A stretch of DNA of 64,000 bases from Hyperoodon ampullatus (Eukaryota > Chordata > Mammalia > Artiodactyla > Ziphiidae), in contig OX457061.1 in assembly GCA_949752795.1 (NCBI GenBank), positions 39,092,338 to 39,156,337 of the forward strand, written 5' to 3'. The notes under the pieces are model-generated. The model made no database searches. It was not told the DNA's origin and was given only the letters and a program-made list of their open reading frames with translations. This document shows positions 11,401 through 26,400 of the stretch, piece by piece. Within the stretch, counting starts at the first letter, position 1. Each line of letters begins with the position of its first letter. A program made the translations under genes and the position numbers.

Positions 11401-14400
11401 AGCATTATTTTGAGTTGAAGGCAATTTAGAATCAACAGATGTGGGAAGAGTTCTCTGCCCTCCCTTTTCTGCCTAAAAGTAGACCATAAGTTTGCCTTTG
11501 TGAAGGTGTCCCTTGGTCCTGTACTTGAAATAGAAAAGCAGTTCTTATCACCAGAGACAGAGAGTAAGCATCAAGATGAATCTGCATAAACAAACCTTAT
11601 TAAAATAACCCTTATCTTCCACTAGTTTCCCCTATATATTTCCTAGTCCCTTTCCCACAATTTATTTGTTCCTTAACACCCAAACCCTCTTTTTTGTTAA
11701 AATGGTATCTAAGCCCCAGAGTCTGACCACTTCTTTGATTTTCATTTCTTTTCTGTGAACTCCTGTGCATGTAAAATATTTAAAACAGTTTGTATATTTT
11801 TCCCTGTTATTCTGTCTGTTGTCAGTTAAATTCGCAGGCCCCCAGAAACTGACCCAAAGAGGGTAAAGGAAACCTTCTTGACAATATATACTTAAGAATT
11901 TGGACATAGGTGTGGTACTGTTTGCAAGGTCAAGTGCAGGTGAACGCATCACATCTGGGATTAGCTGTTGTTCACTCTCTCCTCCCTTTGCCATATTCCC
12001 CCCGAACATTTTTATACTAGTGTTATTTATTTAAAATGGAAATTGAAGAGAAGATGCTTCAAAGAATGGGAAGAAAGGAGCCTTAGAGGAGTTGCAGAGA
12101 AGGAATGGATCCCTGCCTTGCCTTTTTGATGGGCAGGATAGTGGGGGTGCTAGTGGATGACGTGACTGTTTGGGGACCAGATGGAGGTGTCAGTTCCTCA
12201 TTTGACCCCTTTACCCTGTCACTGCTCAGCTGTCCCCAGAGGGCTGTACTCTGGGGAAGGCCCTATTTACTACAATAAGAAAAGCCACAGGTGGGTTGAA
12301 CAAATCACTCCTCTTAGAAAAGCAGGGCTCATGCCGATTTATCAGTTAGCAAAAGAATGGCTTTGCAGTCAAAGGAAGATGGTTAATGTCCCTCTGGTTT
12401 TAAGCGGTTGTGATTAAGTTTAAGCCTCCGGAAGGCCTGGTTTTGTTTTTGTCTGGGGACAGGGCAGAAGAATTAACCATTCATCCCCATACAGGGGGAA
12501 AATATGCCAGAGAAAAGGTAGTTACTAGCATCACAAATGGATTTGATTAGGAAAGATGAAACAGAGAGTGTCTGAGGCCAAGTTGTGAGTTTCTGAATAA
12601 TCATACTCCTCTGTGTTCTCCCTCCCAGTTCTGACCTTGCTTTTAACTTGGAAGGCTATATTTTTGTATTCCTGAATGATATCTTCACAGCAGCGAATGG
12701 TGTTTATACCAAACAGAAAATGGACCCAAAGGTACCAGATCTTCACTCCTTTAGCTTTTAGGCTTTGTCATCTGGCCACTGAAATTACATGAAAAAATGA
12801 ACTTGTAAAGCTGACATGTAATTTAATTTATATGTTATGATCTACAGATGACTAATTTCTTTTTAATTATCTTGTCTGCATAGGTTCTTGTTACTCCTTG
12901 TCTTGCCAAGTTTGGGTGCAAATTAAGTAGGAAGGGAAAAATGGGCACTATTTTAGATGCAAAGTCAGGATACTATATAGAAAGGGGATTGTTTTGAAAG
13001 GCAAATTAAAATTAGAAGAAGATTTTTTTACCATCATCATCAGTGACCAATGTGAAGTCAGGAGTATTCTGAAAGCAGCTGTAGTTTGAGAGTCTGGAGA
13101 TGTGGGTTACAGATACAAGTTTTGCTGCTGACTGGTTATTGTGACCTGGAACCTTCACTTCTCCAAACCTCAGTTTCCTCATCTGTGGAATGAGATGATT
13201 GGAATGGATAATTTATAAGGTCCTGTCACGGGCGGGTGGGCAGATGAGCTTTCCTTCGGTGTGGCTGCCCTCAGGTCAGAGCTCCCAGCCCTCACCCCCA
13301 CCCCAGCTGTGCAGGAAGCTCTGGAGGATGGGCCAAGCATATGTTTCTTTGTTCCAAGTTCTTTGTGTTGAGTGAGGGTGTTCTCTCTGATGGACAGGCT
13401 TATTCCTATGAGCTGTTTTTTTATCTGCGCTGTATTTTTCTGCACTACCATTTGTTTTTTAATGGTGGCAGTTTTACAAAACTGGTTTTGCTGTCTTTTG
13501 AGAATCACAGTATGTCACCCTGTATGGAAAGTGGTGGATGTAGCCTCTAAAGAAAATTAAATTTATGCAAGATTAGAAAACAAGATACCTGGTGTTTTAA
13601 CCCTGCTGTTCCTTAATAAAAAGAGCAGATGTTTTTAAGGGGTTCTGTTTATATTAATATTGTTAATGCTGTTTACTTTGTTCCAGATTTCCCATTTTGA
13701 ATAACATGCTTTTAAAAAAAGAACAATTAGAATGTTAGAGATGGATGGAACCTCGGAGTCCATCCATCTCCATCCATTTTATCTGTCATTTTTTGGATAA
13801 AACAAATTTTTTTTTGGAAATCACAGTACACTTGAAATGAAGCATTTTACATCAGAAATTTGCTGAAAATATTCCAATACAGAGCTGGTCAGAATGCATG
13901 TTCTAACTCTGCATAAGTACATGGTTGTATAATTAGCTTCAGGGGAAAAAAAATAAAATAAATGGCTCCAGGAAATCTGATGCTTCATATTTCTAAAATT
14001 GAGTGGAGTTTTCTTGGTTTTTGCAGGAGTTAGGGAAATATGGAGTGCTTTTCTACAATGCCTGCTTCATGATTATCCCAACTCTTATCATTAGTGTCTC
14101 TACTGGAGACCTTCGACAGGTGAGCTGATGACAGTCATTCATTCTTACTTAGCAGTGTTTAAAATTTTAATATTTAACCTGTGGTACTTACTGAAATAAA
14201 AAGTGTATAAAGGTAACTAGGATTTCGGAAAGCAAGATGTTTGGTACCCCCAGTAATACCTTTGGCACTTTCCTTTTTTTGGCATTTATCTTTAGAACTG
14301 TGGGGAGTAGCAGGAAGTAGTCCAAAAAACTCTGGTCTTGAAGCTTTTTGCAAAACAACAACAAAAATCTGAGTTTGAGTCTCACTTTCCCCTTTGTTGG

Positions 14401-17400
14401 CATGGGGATCCTGGGAAAGCTAGTTAACTTTGAAGGGGATTTTGATAGTTTAAAAAATGGATTTACCTATTTATTACCCTTGTTATGGACATTTGGAAAA
14501 ATACACACAAAATAGAGAGAATAATTTAATGAACTCTCATGTACCTATCACACAGCTTCAACACTTTTTGGCATTTCACCATTCTTATTTCATCTATCCT
14601 CACCTGCTCTCACTTTTTTCCCCCCGGAATATTTTAAAGTAAATCCCAGACATCATGGCATTTGCTTCTAAATATTCCAGGATCTACGTCTGAATTTTGA
14701 GAAGGTTTTGTTCTTTTGGTATTTGCCCTGTTCACCTTATCTACTGTACACCTGTCAGAGACAAATAAAATGATAAATTAGTATAAGGATGGGAGGCCCA
14801 GTTGGGGGGTGGGTATCTCTTAGGAAGAGTGAATGTTCACCCCATAACATCCGCATGGCTACTTTGAAATGTGCGGGCTCAGAAAGTTGCCAGACAAACC
14901 ACTTTAAGTTCATGTGAGAAACAATGTGTGCTGGGCAAAATCCTGGTCTAGTGTGGCCTCTGGCCTCTCCCACAGACGTCCCCCTCCACACCATGGGCTG
15001 GTCATTAACCTTCATGAACCCTGTTGTTGTTGCTGGGCCGGGGGTGGGGTTCACAGTCCCCCACCTTTGCCCCCACCCCAGCGGCAGACGTTGACGGCAT
15101 TTCTGTGTTTAACAGTCAGCATGGTTGTGTGGTGCACACAGGTTGAGCCTCAATCCCATGTGTCACGTTTTAGGGGTTTGAATGACTTTAGAAGGTTTCA
15201 GATTCCGGGGACTCCTGGGGTGAATGTCAGGGCTTGTTGTTCTTTCTCAGAACTATACTTTCTCCCTTGTACAGTTCCTTTCTCAGAACAAGAGAAAGGT
15301 TGACCGGCTTAGCAGCAATGTCCCCAGGGGTAAACATCCATTGCCATATGTTTATATTGAAAACTACCAAGAAACCCCAGTTTTGATTAAAGGGGTCTCA
15401 GTGTGTGAACCTGGGCCTCACTGTTAGTTCAGAATACTGGAAGTTAAGGTAAGCACCCCATATACCTCTAGCAATGATGAACAGGGCAGAATATCTAAAA
15501 AACACGTTATTTATTTTTCAGCTACCATCAATTAAACCAATTTAGTGTCAGCAGCATTACATAAGCAAGGTGAAATTATGAGCCCTCAATGTCCTACCGG
15601 CTTGTCTCTTTTCATTATCATAAAAATGAGTTTTTCTTTTGAGTCTCTGGAGTTTATCTGTTCTGAGGTTCTGGTACTTTATAGCCTTTCAGATATATAT
15701 TTATTTCTAGAAATAGAAATCTAGAAACTTCTAGGCACTCTTAGAACACCTGATTGAAACTAAAAGCACATTTCCCTATGGGAACAGTGTTATAAATGGC
15801 ATAGTGACCAGAAACTGAATTTAGGTACCTTTTGAAAATAGACTACGTGTATTATGTTAATAATTTATAACAGCATTTCAATAGGAATATGTATTTCCAC
15901 ATTTAAATCATTGACTTACAAACTTATAGCATGGTGCTTTCAGAAGTTGCCACCTGCTTGTAATGATTACCATGCAGAATTATTATACTTTCTCAAGTAA
16001 TAGTAAAAATAGCTAATAATTATTGAGGAATTATTCTATCAGACATTGTTTGAAGGATTCTACATGAACTGTCTCGTTGCATTCCCACAGTAGCTTGAGG
16101 AGAAGGTACTATTATTATCCCCATTTTATAGACAAGGAATCTAGGGCACAGTGTTTAAAAAACTTTCCAAGGACAGTTAGTGATAGATCCAGGAGGCTGT
16201 CTGGCTCTAGAAACACATCATCTACTGTAATCTCAATTTAAAAAAAAATAATTTATTTTTGGCTGCATTGGGTCTTCGTTGCTGCGCACAGGCTTTCTCT
16301 AGTTGCAGTGAGTGGGGGCTATTCTTCCTTGCAGTGTGCAGGCTTCTCATTGCTGTGGCTTCTCTTGTTGCAGAGCACTGGCTTTTGGCTCATGGGCTTC
16401 AGTAGCTGTGGTACGCAGGCTTCAGTAGTTGTGGCTTACAGGCTGCAGAGCACAGGCTCAGTAGTTGTGGTGCACGGGCTTAGTTGCTCCGCGGCATGTG
16501 GGATCTTCCCGGACCAGGGCTTGAACCCGTGTCCCCTGCACTGGCAGGCAGATTCCCAACCACTGCACCACCAGGGAAGCCCCTCAATTTTTAAATTTGT
16601 ATCAGTATACGAAAAGTGTTTGTTTCTTTCCTTCACATATGATAAAAACTATAACCTATCACTTATAGCTTAGAAAGTATAAGAGGCCTAACATTTACCT
16701 TAACTTATTCGATCCTGGTGTTCTAGGAGAATATTATACTCCTATTCTGGCTTTCGATGCTGGAATATCTCAGTATTTACCCATCTAGCCTCTTCTATTT
16801 GATCAGTCTCTTAAGATTTCAAACAGAAGTTACTATAGTTACCTTAGAGCCCCAGCAATGATAACTGTTCACTGAAATTCCAGATGGATCAGAGCTAAAT
16901 ATATAGATTTAATTTTAAAGTTTATAAGAAAAATTATAATCAGAAAAAAATATTTTTTTTCTGTAAGAGACTGTAAGAAAAGGCCTTCTATAAGATGACA
17001 AAGATACGAAAGTCATAAAGTTAAAAATTTGGCTCTAATTTAAAATTATTATATGATAAGAGATGCCAAAAGAGATAACACTGTAATCAGTAATTTAAAA
17101 AACTCTGTAGGAAAAAATAGTAAGATTTTCACTACTAATGTTGTTTTGCTCTGTGTTCATTGAATCACTATGAATTTCTTCCAGTTGGCCACTTTTAACC
17201 ATGGCTGAATCCATTTTAGACTGTGAACCAAATACAAAAAAGTAGTGAACTTACATAATTAGGTGTGTTAGTCTGCAATATAAAATTGCATTTTATTTGC
17301 CAAGTTTGGTTTGATTGTATTGAAAGTTAATTGAGGAATTCGAGTGAAAGGTTAACTTCTCTTGTTAATGGAGTACTTTGATGAGTCATTTTTCCCGGTT

Positions 17401-20400
17401 GACTGTAGGGGGTCAGAGACTGTGTTAAGACTCGTGTGTGTGACTCACTGTACTGGGGGTTCACTCTTGGACCTTGGACTTACACAGTCAGCGACTTAAC
17501 TCAGTCAGCAGATCTGGTAATAGCACCTTGATTCTATCTGTGATTGACAAAGTCAATAATGCCAGCTCCTCTTGTTAACAAATTAGGCCGCTGGAAAATA
17601 GTGGGTGAACTTTCTTTAGTTATTTGAATCATTGCAATAAGTTCAAGGTGCATTTAGTGTGTTGCAGTTGATGAATAGGGATAAATAATAGGACTTTTTT
17701 CTGATTAAAAAACACATTAATGAAAAATGAAAAAGATTCACACTGCAACATATTTTCATAACAATAGTGAGTCTAAATGAGAAAGTACTTAATATTGTTA
17801 CTCATCTTTAATTATTTTCTGTGTTTTCAAATAAATGTCATGCCACATGACTTTTTAAAATGCCACCAGCACAGCCTCATCATTATTAAAGAAACAAAAT
17901 AAAACTAAAATCTATCAAAATTTAGGTTGGCAATGAATCCAAGTATTTTTATGAAAATTACTACATAGCTCTCAGTGGTTTATGTGGTATCAAGAATATA
18001 TAGTTTTTGTATACTGTTTTCATAAATACTCCCAGTTCTTTGAGTAAATAAGTGTTTTCCTACCTTTGGTTTGAAGTTTGGGGCATATGCTTTTCTCTTA
18101 TTCACAATCTTATTTAATTTTTCAGACACAGAATGTTTTCCATAAGTTTCTGTTTGGTTTTGATCTTTGACTGTCTCGGTATAAACTGTCCTGGATGTTT
18201 TATGACCCTTTGATCAGCTTGGGGCTTGCCAGTAAGACAGATTTATATTTATTATATTTTTTATTTCACAAGTAAGTGTTAAAAAGAAAAGTTTTATTAT
18301 GAAAACTTTCAAACCTTTTCAGAAGGAAAGAGAATAGTATAACAAATCCCATGTACCCATCAACCAGGTTTGGCAGTTATCAACATTTAATGTGTATTTT
18401 TTCATAAGAGGTGGTCAAAGTGTTACTAATGAAACAGTGACAGTAAAGTGTAACGAGGTTGTACTAATCAGAGAAGAGAATTCCATTTTAATTGGTTTAA
18501 AAATTTGAATGATAAACTTAAGAAAGATTTAAATAGTTTTAAATCTACAAAGTTACTAAAACTTGGCTAACAAAGTATTGCTTAATAGAAAGTGAATAGA
18601 ACTTATATTTAATCATGTTATTCAGCATGTACTTACATGTAGTCTTGAGTCACCATAAAGTCATTTTTGGATGCAGGCAAGGGACAAATCATGAATAAAA
18701 TACTCCTTTTTATTGTTACCTGTCTTTTCAAAAGGGTTAATTTTATTTTCTCACCTAAGAGCAGAAGCTGTCTTAAACTTCTCTGTCTACCAGCTCCTCC
18801 ACCCCAATTACTTGATTGCTTTGTAAATAGCAAACAATAGTTTATTTGTTCATGATACTCCCTAAGCATTTGCAAATTCTTTTTTTTTTTTTTGGCTGCT
18901 CTTAGTTCCCCAACCAGGGATGGAACCGGGCCCTGGAAGTGAAAGCTCCGTGTCCTAACCACTGGACCGCCAGGGAATTCCCTTTTTTTTTTCCTCTTGT
19001 GCAAATTCTTGAAAACAGTTTATGAACTTTAAGTTTTCTTAGTCTTGCCAACATTATTAAATTTATAATAAACTTTCTTTTAATATTATTTATTAAAAAC
19101 ACCATGCTGATTTTATGATTACAAATTAGTAAAGATTTAATGATAGCCACAGCAATAATAGCTGTCATTTTGTTCTTGCCACCTGTAAGTTTCTAAACAA
19201 TTTCATTAAATCCTCACATTGACCTTTTGAGGAAGTTTTTTCTTTTTTTTTTATTTTTTATTTTTATTTATTTATTTATTTATTTTTTTGCGGTACATGG
19301 GCCTCTCACTGTTGTGGCCTCTCCCATTGCGGAGCACAGGCTCCAGACGCACAGGCTCAGCAGCCATGGCTCACGGGCCCAGCCGCTCCGCGGCATGTGG
19401 GATCTTCCCGGACCGGGGCACGAACCCGTGTCCCCTGCATCGGCAGGCGGACTCTTAACCACTGCGCCACCAGGGAAGCCCTTGAGGAAGTTTTTTTAAA
19501 AAAATAATCCCCATTTGTAAAATGAGCCTGAGGTTTCAGGGAGGAAAAATAATTAGCCCAATGTCACACAGCTGGTATTACCCAGGATTTTTGAAACTGT
19601 ATTTTCTGTTTGTGAAACTGGAATTTGTACTAGAGTGTACACACTGGTAAAACCAATATTATTAATCTAACCATTAGTTTTCTTTCTTTTTGATAATAGG
19701 CTACTGAATTCAACCAATGGAAGAATGTTCTATTTATCATACAGTTTCTTCTTTCCTGTTTTTTGGGGTAAGAAGCCATAGATAAGAAGAAGCTTTGGTC
19801 TATGGTATCTCTTAACAAGTCAAATCAAAATATATATTCTGTCTACTCTGTCAAAATCCCTTTTTGCTTCTCCAACTTCTACTGAAAAGTAGCACTGAAG
19901 AAGAGGAGTGGATTGGGACCCATGCTAAATGTGACCTCCAAAATATGATGTTGCATATTGATTTCTGAAAGTTAGTTTGAAGTAAAATCAGCTGCCCTAT
20001 CAAATTCAAATGTGTTTTTTGTCTTTGTCACAATGTCCCAAGTTTCCTAAGATTCTCACCTCACATAAATATTTGGAAATAACCGTTTTCTGTAGTGTTG
20101 TACCTGTTATATTCAGGGTGTTTTCTGAGGAGAGGCGCCCAGGCCATTATATTGCCCAATAATTTTAGGCTTTTGATCTTAAAATTTTCCTTAGGTATAG
20201 CTTCCTGTTGAGTGGCCATGCAGTTTGTCTTTTTATATGTTCCCCAAACTTGAAAAGTCCTTTTCATGAATAGATAATACATACAACTAGTAAATAATCC
20301 GAAAGCTGCAAAAGGATGCATAGGGAACATAAGCCACCTTCCCTTCTTCTCTGCCTTGTGGCACTGCAGTTTTCCTCTCCAGAAGCAACTGCTGTTTTGA

Positions 20401-23400
20401 AGTCTTTGGAGTATCCTTCCTGGACTGGGCTCCATGTATACACAAGCACCTGTGTCTTATCCTATAAGAAAGGGTCTTTGAATGACTGTCTTGGAATTAT
20501 TTGTCAAAAGATTTTTCCTGTGAAGAAAGATGAATTCCCCCTTATTTTTTAACATTACTAGTACTGTAATTTTCATTGTGTGTAAATGAACTAAGACAAT
20601 TCCTGAGTCTTTGATCAACACTCTTCAATTCTTAAACTTGATCTTAGTTGCAGTTAACGTAATCACATCAGTAAAAATATTTATGTATATCCTCAAGTTC
20701 AGTAATTCTCTCTTTAGCTGTGTCTGATTTAATGTTTAACCTGTTTTTTGGAGGTTTTTTTTAAATTTATTTTTTATTGAGGTATAGCTGATGTATATTA
20801 TTATGTGTTTCAGGTATACCACATAACGATTCACAGTTTTTAAAGGTTATATTCCATTTAGAGTTATTATAAAATATTGGTTATATTCCCTGTGTTGTAC
20901 TGTATATCCTTGTACCTTACTTATTTTATACATAATACTTTGTACCTCTTAATCCCCTACCCTATCTTGCCCCTCCCTGCTGGAGTTTTTGATTTTAACA
21001 ATTTTATACTTTATTTGTAAAAGTTCCACAGTTTGTTTTCAAACTTATCTGTTCATTCTTAACATTCTTTTGTTGGTCATCTTTGAGACTGTACCTTTTA
21101 TTTCTTTAAATATTACACACATAACTATTCTGTATTCTGCATCTGATGATTCTAATATCTGCAGTTCTTGAGAATCTAAATATGTAGTTGGTTGACTAAA
21201 TATGTAGTTTGTGAGTGTCATTATGGTTTGCTTTCTTGTGTATTTGGTGACCTGTGATTTGTGAGCATATTATTTCATCTTAATCAGTCCTGTGGACTGA
21301 AAATAGGAACTTGAGAAACTTTCCTGCAGGGACAAATTGTTTTTAGTCTAGTTGGTAGCCAGGTGTGCCCCTGACTTGGACCACTCTGGCCTTTTTGAGG
21401 GTCTGGCCTCAGTGGGCTAGTGTCCCTTCTCACTTGGGGTTTGACCCAGGGCTCAGTTTACAGACAGTGCTGTTTTGCAATGGCCTCTGCCCTGAAGCAC
21501 CCTGATCCTGTACCTATTGTCTGCTGCTCTGATGCCTGCCTGGCTCAAATCCCCTTATCACTCTGTACCCAGTTTCTCCCTTTTCCAAAGGGGGGATATT
21601 AGGCAAGCTCTTGTGCCTCTTTCAAAACCAACAGTCTCTCAAATAATGTGTTCTTTCAGGCATTGGTTGTTTGGCAATGGGTGAGTACTAAGTGCTCTCA
21701 GTACTTAGGCAGCCATTGTTGGATGCCTAAGTGTAGTAGGATATTTGTAGTTTTCCCAGTTGTTGACTGAGAACATATAACTTTGAAAAAAATCTACTAA
21801 GCTGTGTTTGTGAGTTACCCTTTGTGAAATCATCCTTTTCCCCCCATTACAATTAAAAAAAAGTCAACCCATATCACACAAACTCAGACCAGCACGTTTC
21901 CTTGCCTAAGCCCATGTTCACCTGTGAACAGCAGAGCCAAGTTTTAGTTTTATCTCATGTCATTATAAACTTGATAATATTTTTGTTTTGTTTTGTCTTT
22001 TTTTTTTCACTTGCACTTTACTATTTAGCCATTCCATGAAGGAAATCCAGAAGTAAACCCCTTTTTTTTTTTTAATTTAAAGAAATTTTATTTTTGGCTG
22101 CGTTGGGTCTTCTTTGCTGTGTGCGGGCTTTCTCTAGTTGTGGTGAGTGGGAGCTACTCTTCATTGTGGTGTGTGGGCTTCTCACTGTGGTAGCTTCTCT
22201 TGTTGCAGAGCACGGGCTCTAGGGATGTGGGTTTCAGTAGTTGCAGCACGCAGGCTCTAGAGTGCGCGGGCCTCAGTAGTTGTGGCACGCAGGCTCAGTA
22301 GTTGTGGTGCATGGGCTTAGTTGCTCCACAGCATGTGGGATCTTCCTGGACCAGGGCTCGAACCCATGCCCCCTGCATTGGCAGGCGAATTCTTAACTAC
22401 TGTGCCACCAGGGAAGTCCCAAGAAATAAACCCTTTGACGTCAGCTGTCTGCAGTGAGTGGTGGGGTGGGCAGTGCCTGAGCTGGCACTTCTGGGGCTTC
22501 TTTGTCAGAATCTTGACCCTATTTATCTACAACTACATGCCTTTTTTTTCCAATTAATAACGTGCTTCCTAGAAAACAAATACTCTCTTTATAAAAGTTC
22601 TTAATCAGTATTTTATCAGTAGTCATTTTGCATGTAAAAATGTCATAAAGGCATAGTAATTAAAAATAAATCAGTAAATGATGAAAACATTAATATTTCA
22701 GATTCTGCAACTTTAAGGGTAAAAACTAGGTAGGTCTCAATTTTTTAAGTGGGTCTTTTGAGGATGCTAAAATCATGTCATCATTCTAACAGGTGCCTGT
22801 ACTCTGGAATCAGATGGCCTAGATTTGAATCCTGCCTTTGCCACTTTTTAGCTCTGGGTCCTTGGATAAGTTATTTACCCTCTCTGAGCCTCAATTTCCT
22901 TATCTTTAAAATGGGAACAATGAGGTAATGTAGCTAATTTATAAGGTTATGTGGATTGAATGAGTAAAGAACACTTAGTGTAGACATATAGAAAATGTTC
23001 AGTAAGTGTTAACTATTGTTGTTGTTAATATTTCTATTTCGTGAGTCCAGCCTGTTCAGTTTGGCTGTCCTTTTTCACCCCAGACAGATTTGGTTCTGCC
23101 TATAGCCCATGACTTCAATAGTTTTTCTTCTGTTATGTCTACTTCATCTTCAACCACCAAGTTTTAATTCTGAAACTGCTCTAGAAGGAAACTTCCATTT
23201 TGGCATGGTGCATTTTTCAGAATCCTGCTTTCTTACAGTTTCTCACTCAGAGGACACTATGATCAGGTCACTTGCTTCTTCACAGTAATAGAAACCATTG
23301 TAAGCTTCTGAGCATATCCTTGCTTTTCAGAACAACTGGAACTGGCTGTCCCTTCTCTTCGGTTCATGCTCAAGGAGCCTCAGGACTAACATGTGCGCCT

Positions 23401-26400
23401 TCCAACCCTTGACTCCAGAGAACTCTCTCTCAGCTTCTTTCTTATTTTCACTGCTTTCAAGTTTGCATTTCAAACTTGCTTTCTCTGACCACCAACCCTC
23501 TATCCGGAGTTGAAAATATAATTTAAAAATTATAACACTTTAAAACTGTATGTTAAGAAGCCAGTGGAATGGTGAGAAGAGCAGACTTTTCTTCTGAGTT
23601 ATGGTGAATTATTCAGCTTTAAGAAATGCTATTTGTAATCAAGAGTTTGTAAATAAAGCATATGATGAAGTGAAATTGCATCAGGCAGGTAAACTGGATT
23701 GTGGGAGCCATGATAATTTAATGCAGGTAGAGGTAAAATAAGACTGAAATTTAAGTTGACAAACTAGATTTTAAAAAGCTAGCTCTGCTGTTCTTTTTAA
23801 TCTTGCCGAGAAGTGACAGGTTCTGGTTCATTCACACCAGCATCTGGCACCAGCCCCTAAGCCCTGGAGGCAATTATCCTAATCTGTTTCTGCCCTAGTA
23901 GCAGCCTCTTTGATCTCACTGAAGCAGTAATATATTCCTTAATAGAAACACAAATGTATCAATTTTCCCTACTCACAGCATAAAAAAATGTTCTATTCTT
24001 TGAACCTTCACTGATCCTGCCAAGATGTAGGGTACAAGACAAAATAGGATTCTGCTGATTGCTTGGGCACAGGAGTGACAGAACCTTCAAAGAGTGCAGA
24101 TATTTCCACCATTTCCCAACAAACCAAATTGTAGTGTAAAATCGATGCTCCAGGAAAATAGATCATATTTATCCCATGACTTTGGCTTCCCTGGCACACC
24201 ACTGAGGTCTGGGGTAGGAGCGAGTTTTTACCAGAGATGGGCAAGATGAGATTACTTGAACTCCTTTGAAATCTGAAATAAGAGAGTAATGTGCTTGGGT
24301 ACAATCGTGGTTGGTGGAAGGAGTGTAAAAGTAGCATTTTATTATTTGAACATTCGTGTTGGATTTCTATGTATGCTTGTACATGGAATGGTAACCAGCA
24401 ACAAGTTGTAAACAAGGCCATTTGAGTTCTGCTTGTGACTCCCACGAGTGTGCCGTCCAACTTTGGGTTAATCAGTTATTTTTTGTGTTATTTTTCAGAA
24501 ACAGGAAGAAACCTTTGAGCAAGGGTTCTGGTTCAGGGGTTTTCACATGGGCACCTCCATCCCTTGGGGCCCTATAAGCCAAAACACCAGCTGGCATCTG
24601 TTGTCTGAATAAATGTGTATCTTTTGTATGTGCCATTATTTTTCAAATGTACACAGATGATAAGTACGATTTTATAAGTACGTAATGGCAGAAATCTACT
24701 GAGCAGTGCTTTTAAATATCTTTACATTTTATTAATTCACAGATGCTAAAATCAAAACTGTCATGTGGAGGTTGACATTTTTGGTGTTAAAAGTGGTTTC
24801 CTTTGCACTGAGTTAATGGAGGGTCTTTTAATTCAGAACCTTGGTCTTAGCCAAAGGACTGTGTAGGTACATATTTACATATAGAAATAAATCATGTTTC
24901 TTAGAAAAAGTTTTAATACACTCCTTTGATCCTCGTCATTTTATAGTTACCCTCTCTGGAGACACCCAGGTGGTATACTAAGAAGTGCAGCCTTTCTGTC
25001 TGCAGAAAGTGGCTGTTCCTGTATCAGATGCCATCTGTCACTTAGGAGGACTGCCGCTAATTCAGACTCCCCTAGGAGGCTGGAGACAGGGACTCCTCCC
25101 CTCGCTCAGCCCAGCTGGTGGGTGAGCGTCCTAGTGGCCCACACTCATGCTAGATGGATATTGGCCAAGGTGGCTTCACTAAAATGTGGAATGAAGAAAA
25201 CATTGCATGATTGAAACCCTGGAGTAGGAAATTTTAAGCAAAAATAGGACATAAAGGACATTCATGACTGTCCTGGGTTTAAGGCTGCACTCCAGTTTAG
25301 GAAGCCTGCAGGAAGCTTTTCTGTGTCCTGGAAATTGGGTTGGGCCCCTCCTGGGAGTTGTGATCTCTGTTATTTTATTAGACTCTTAGCTCCTCCAGGG
25401 CAGATGCTGTGGGTTATATACTCTTACTACCCAGGCCCAGCAGAGCAGGCACCAAGTAACACCAGGTTGAGTTTTTTAATCTTTTCACTTTATGCATAAG
25501 TTGGATTATTTATAGTTCCCTGGGACTCTAAATTAATGTTGAATTTATTAAAATTGTAAAAATTTTTTAAAAACTTAGATTTTCTTAAGCCAATTTATAA
25601 ATATTCTTGCTCTATTTATAAAGCTAGTAATTTTTATATTAGCATAAGAATATTTACTTTCAATATTCGATTAGTGGTTTGTTAACCCAAGTTTAACTGA
25701 TTGAAATCTCCTAAATAATTTACTGTAAATCAGTCTTGTTTACAACTTAGTGAATTTTAAAAAATTAAACATTTAAAATGTGATTTACAAATGTAATTTA
25801 CCTGATTTTTCCAGCAATTCCAAGCCTTAATAAGGCCCTAGAGAAGCTGATGGGCCAGGTTGCTTTACAAGCCTAGCAACTCTTTGAAATCTAATAAACC
25901 AAACTTGGCAATGTGGTAAATCAGCTTCTTTTAAACATCTGAATACTGTGTACAGACTTAGATTTTCTTATTCCATTCAAGTGAAAATTGCAAATTTAAT
26001 ATCAATTGCACATTTTAAATACAAGCCACAAAGACCAAGATGTTGGATTCTCTAACTTGCCAAATTATTGTAATTACCTTAATAACAAAGACATACATTA
26101 TTTTGAAGATTACAGAATTTGTTTGTAATTGAGTTTATTCCTCAACTTAATGTAAAAGCTTGATGTACGTTATCTCTAATATTTTTCTCTATCATCCCTG
26201 GTAATGAATATACTCAGGACAAAAACGGTTACTGTGTTTGTGATCTAGATTCTGTTATTAACAATCAGAAGTTTGGTCCTGGACCTGCGACTGGGTGCTA
26301 AATTGCCCCAGGGGGAGTCTCCCTAATGCTTAGGGGCTGAGCCCTTTCTTAGAGTACAATTCCCAAGCTCATGCCTTCTAACATGTTATGTTCTCTCAGT

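Larger units (their letters stand above)
8245..12628 (+). other. SLC35D2 intron
   Basis: MIR, Tigger-like and L2-like remnants lie in 8802-9765. From 9770 to 12628 I see no exon and no repeat that I can name. Confidence 0.75.
14120..19699 (+). other. SLC35D2 intron
   Basis: Repeats are listed separately. 14760-16000 and 16590-18870 are otherwise featureless; reading frames around 14914-15430 show no known domain. Confidence 0.75.

Noticed and set aside
14914..15430. 129- and 67-codon frames in an SLC35D2 intron
   Set aside because: No known domain, no supporting splice sites in frame with SLC35D2, and no repeat identity that I can defend.
24008..24460. 150-codon open frame on the minus strand
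   Set aside because: Longest non-repeat frame in the introns, but no recognisable domain, no splice or promoter context, and composition like a chance frame.
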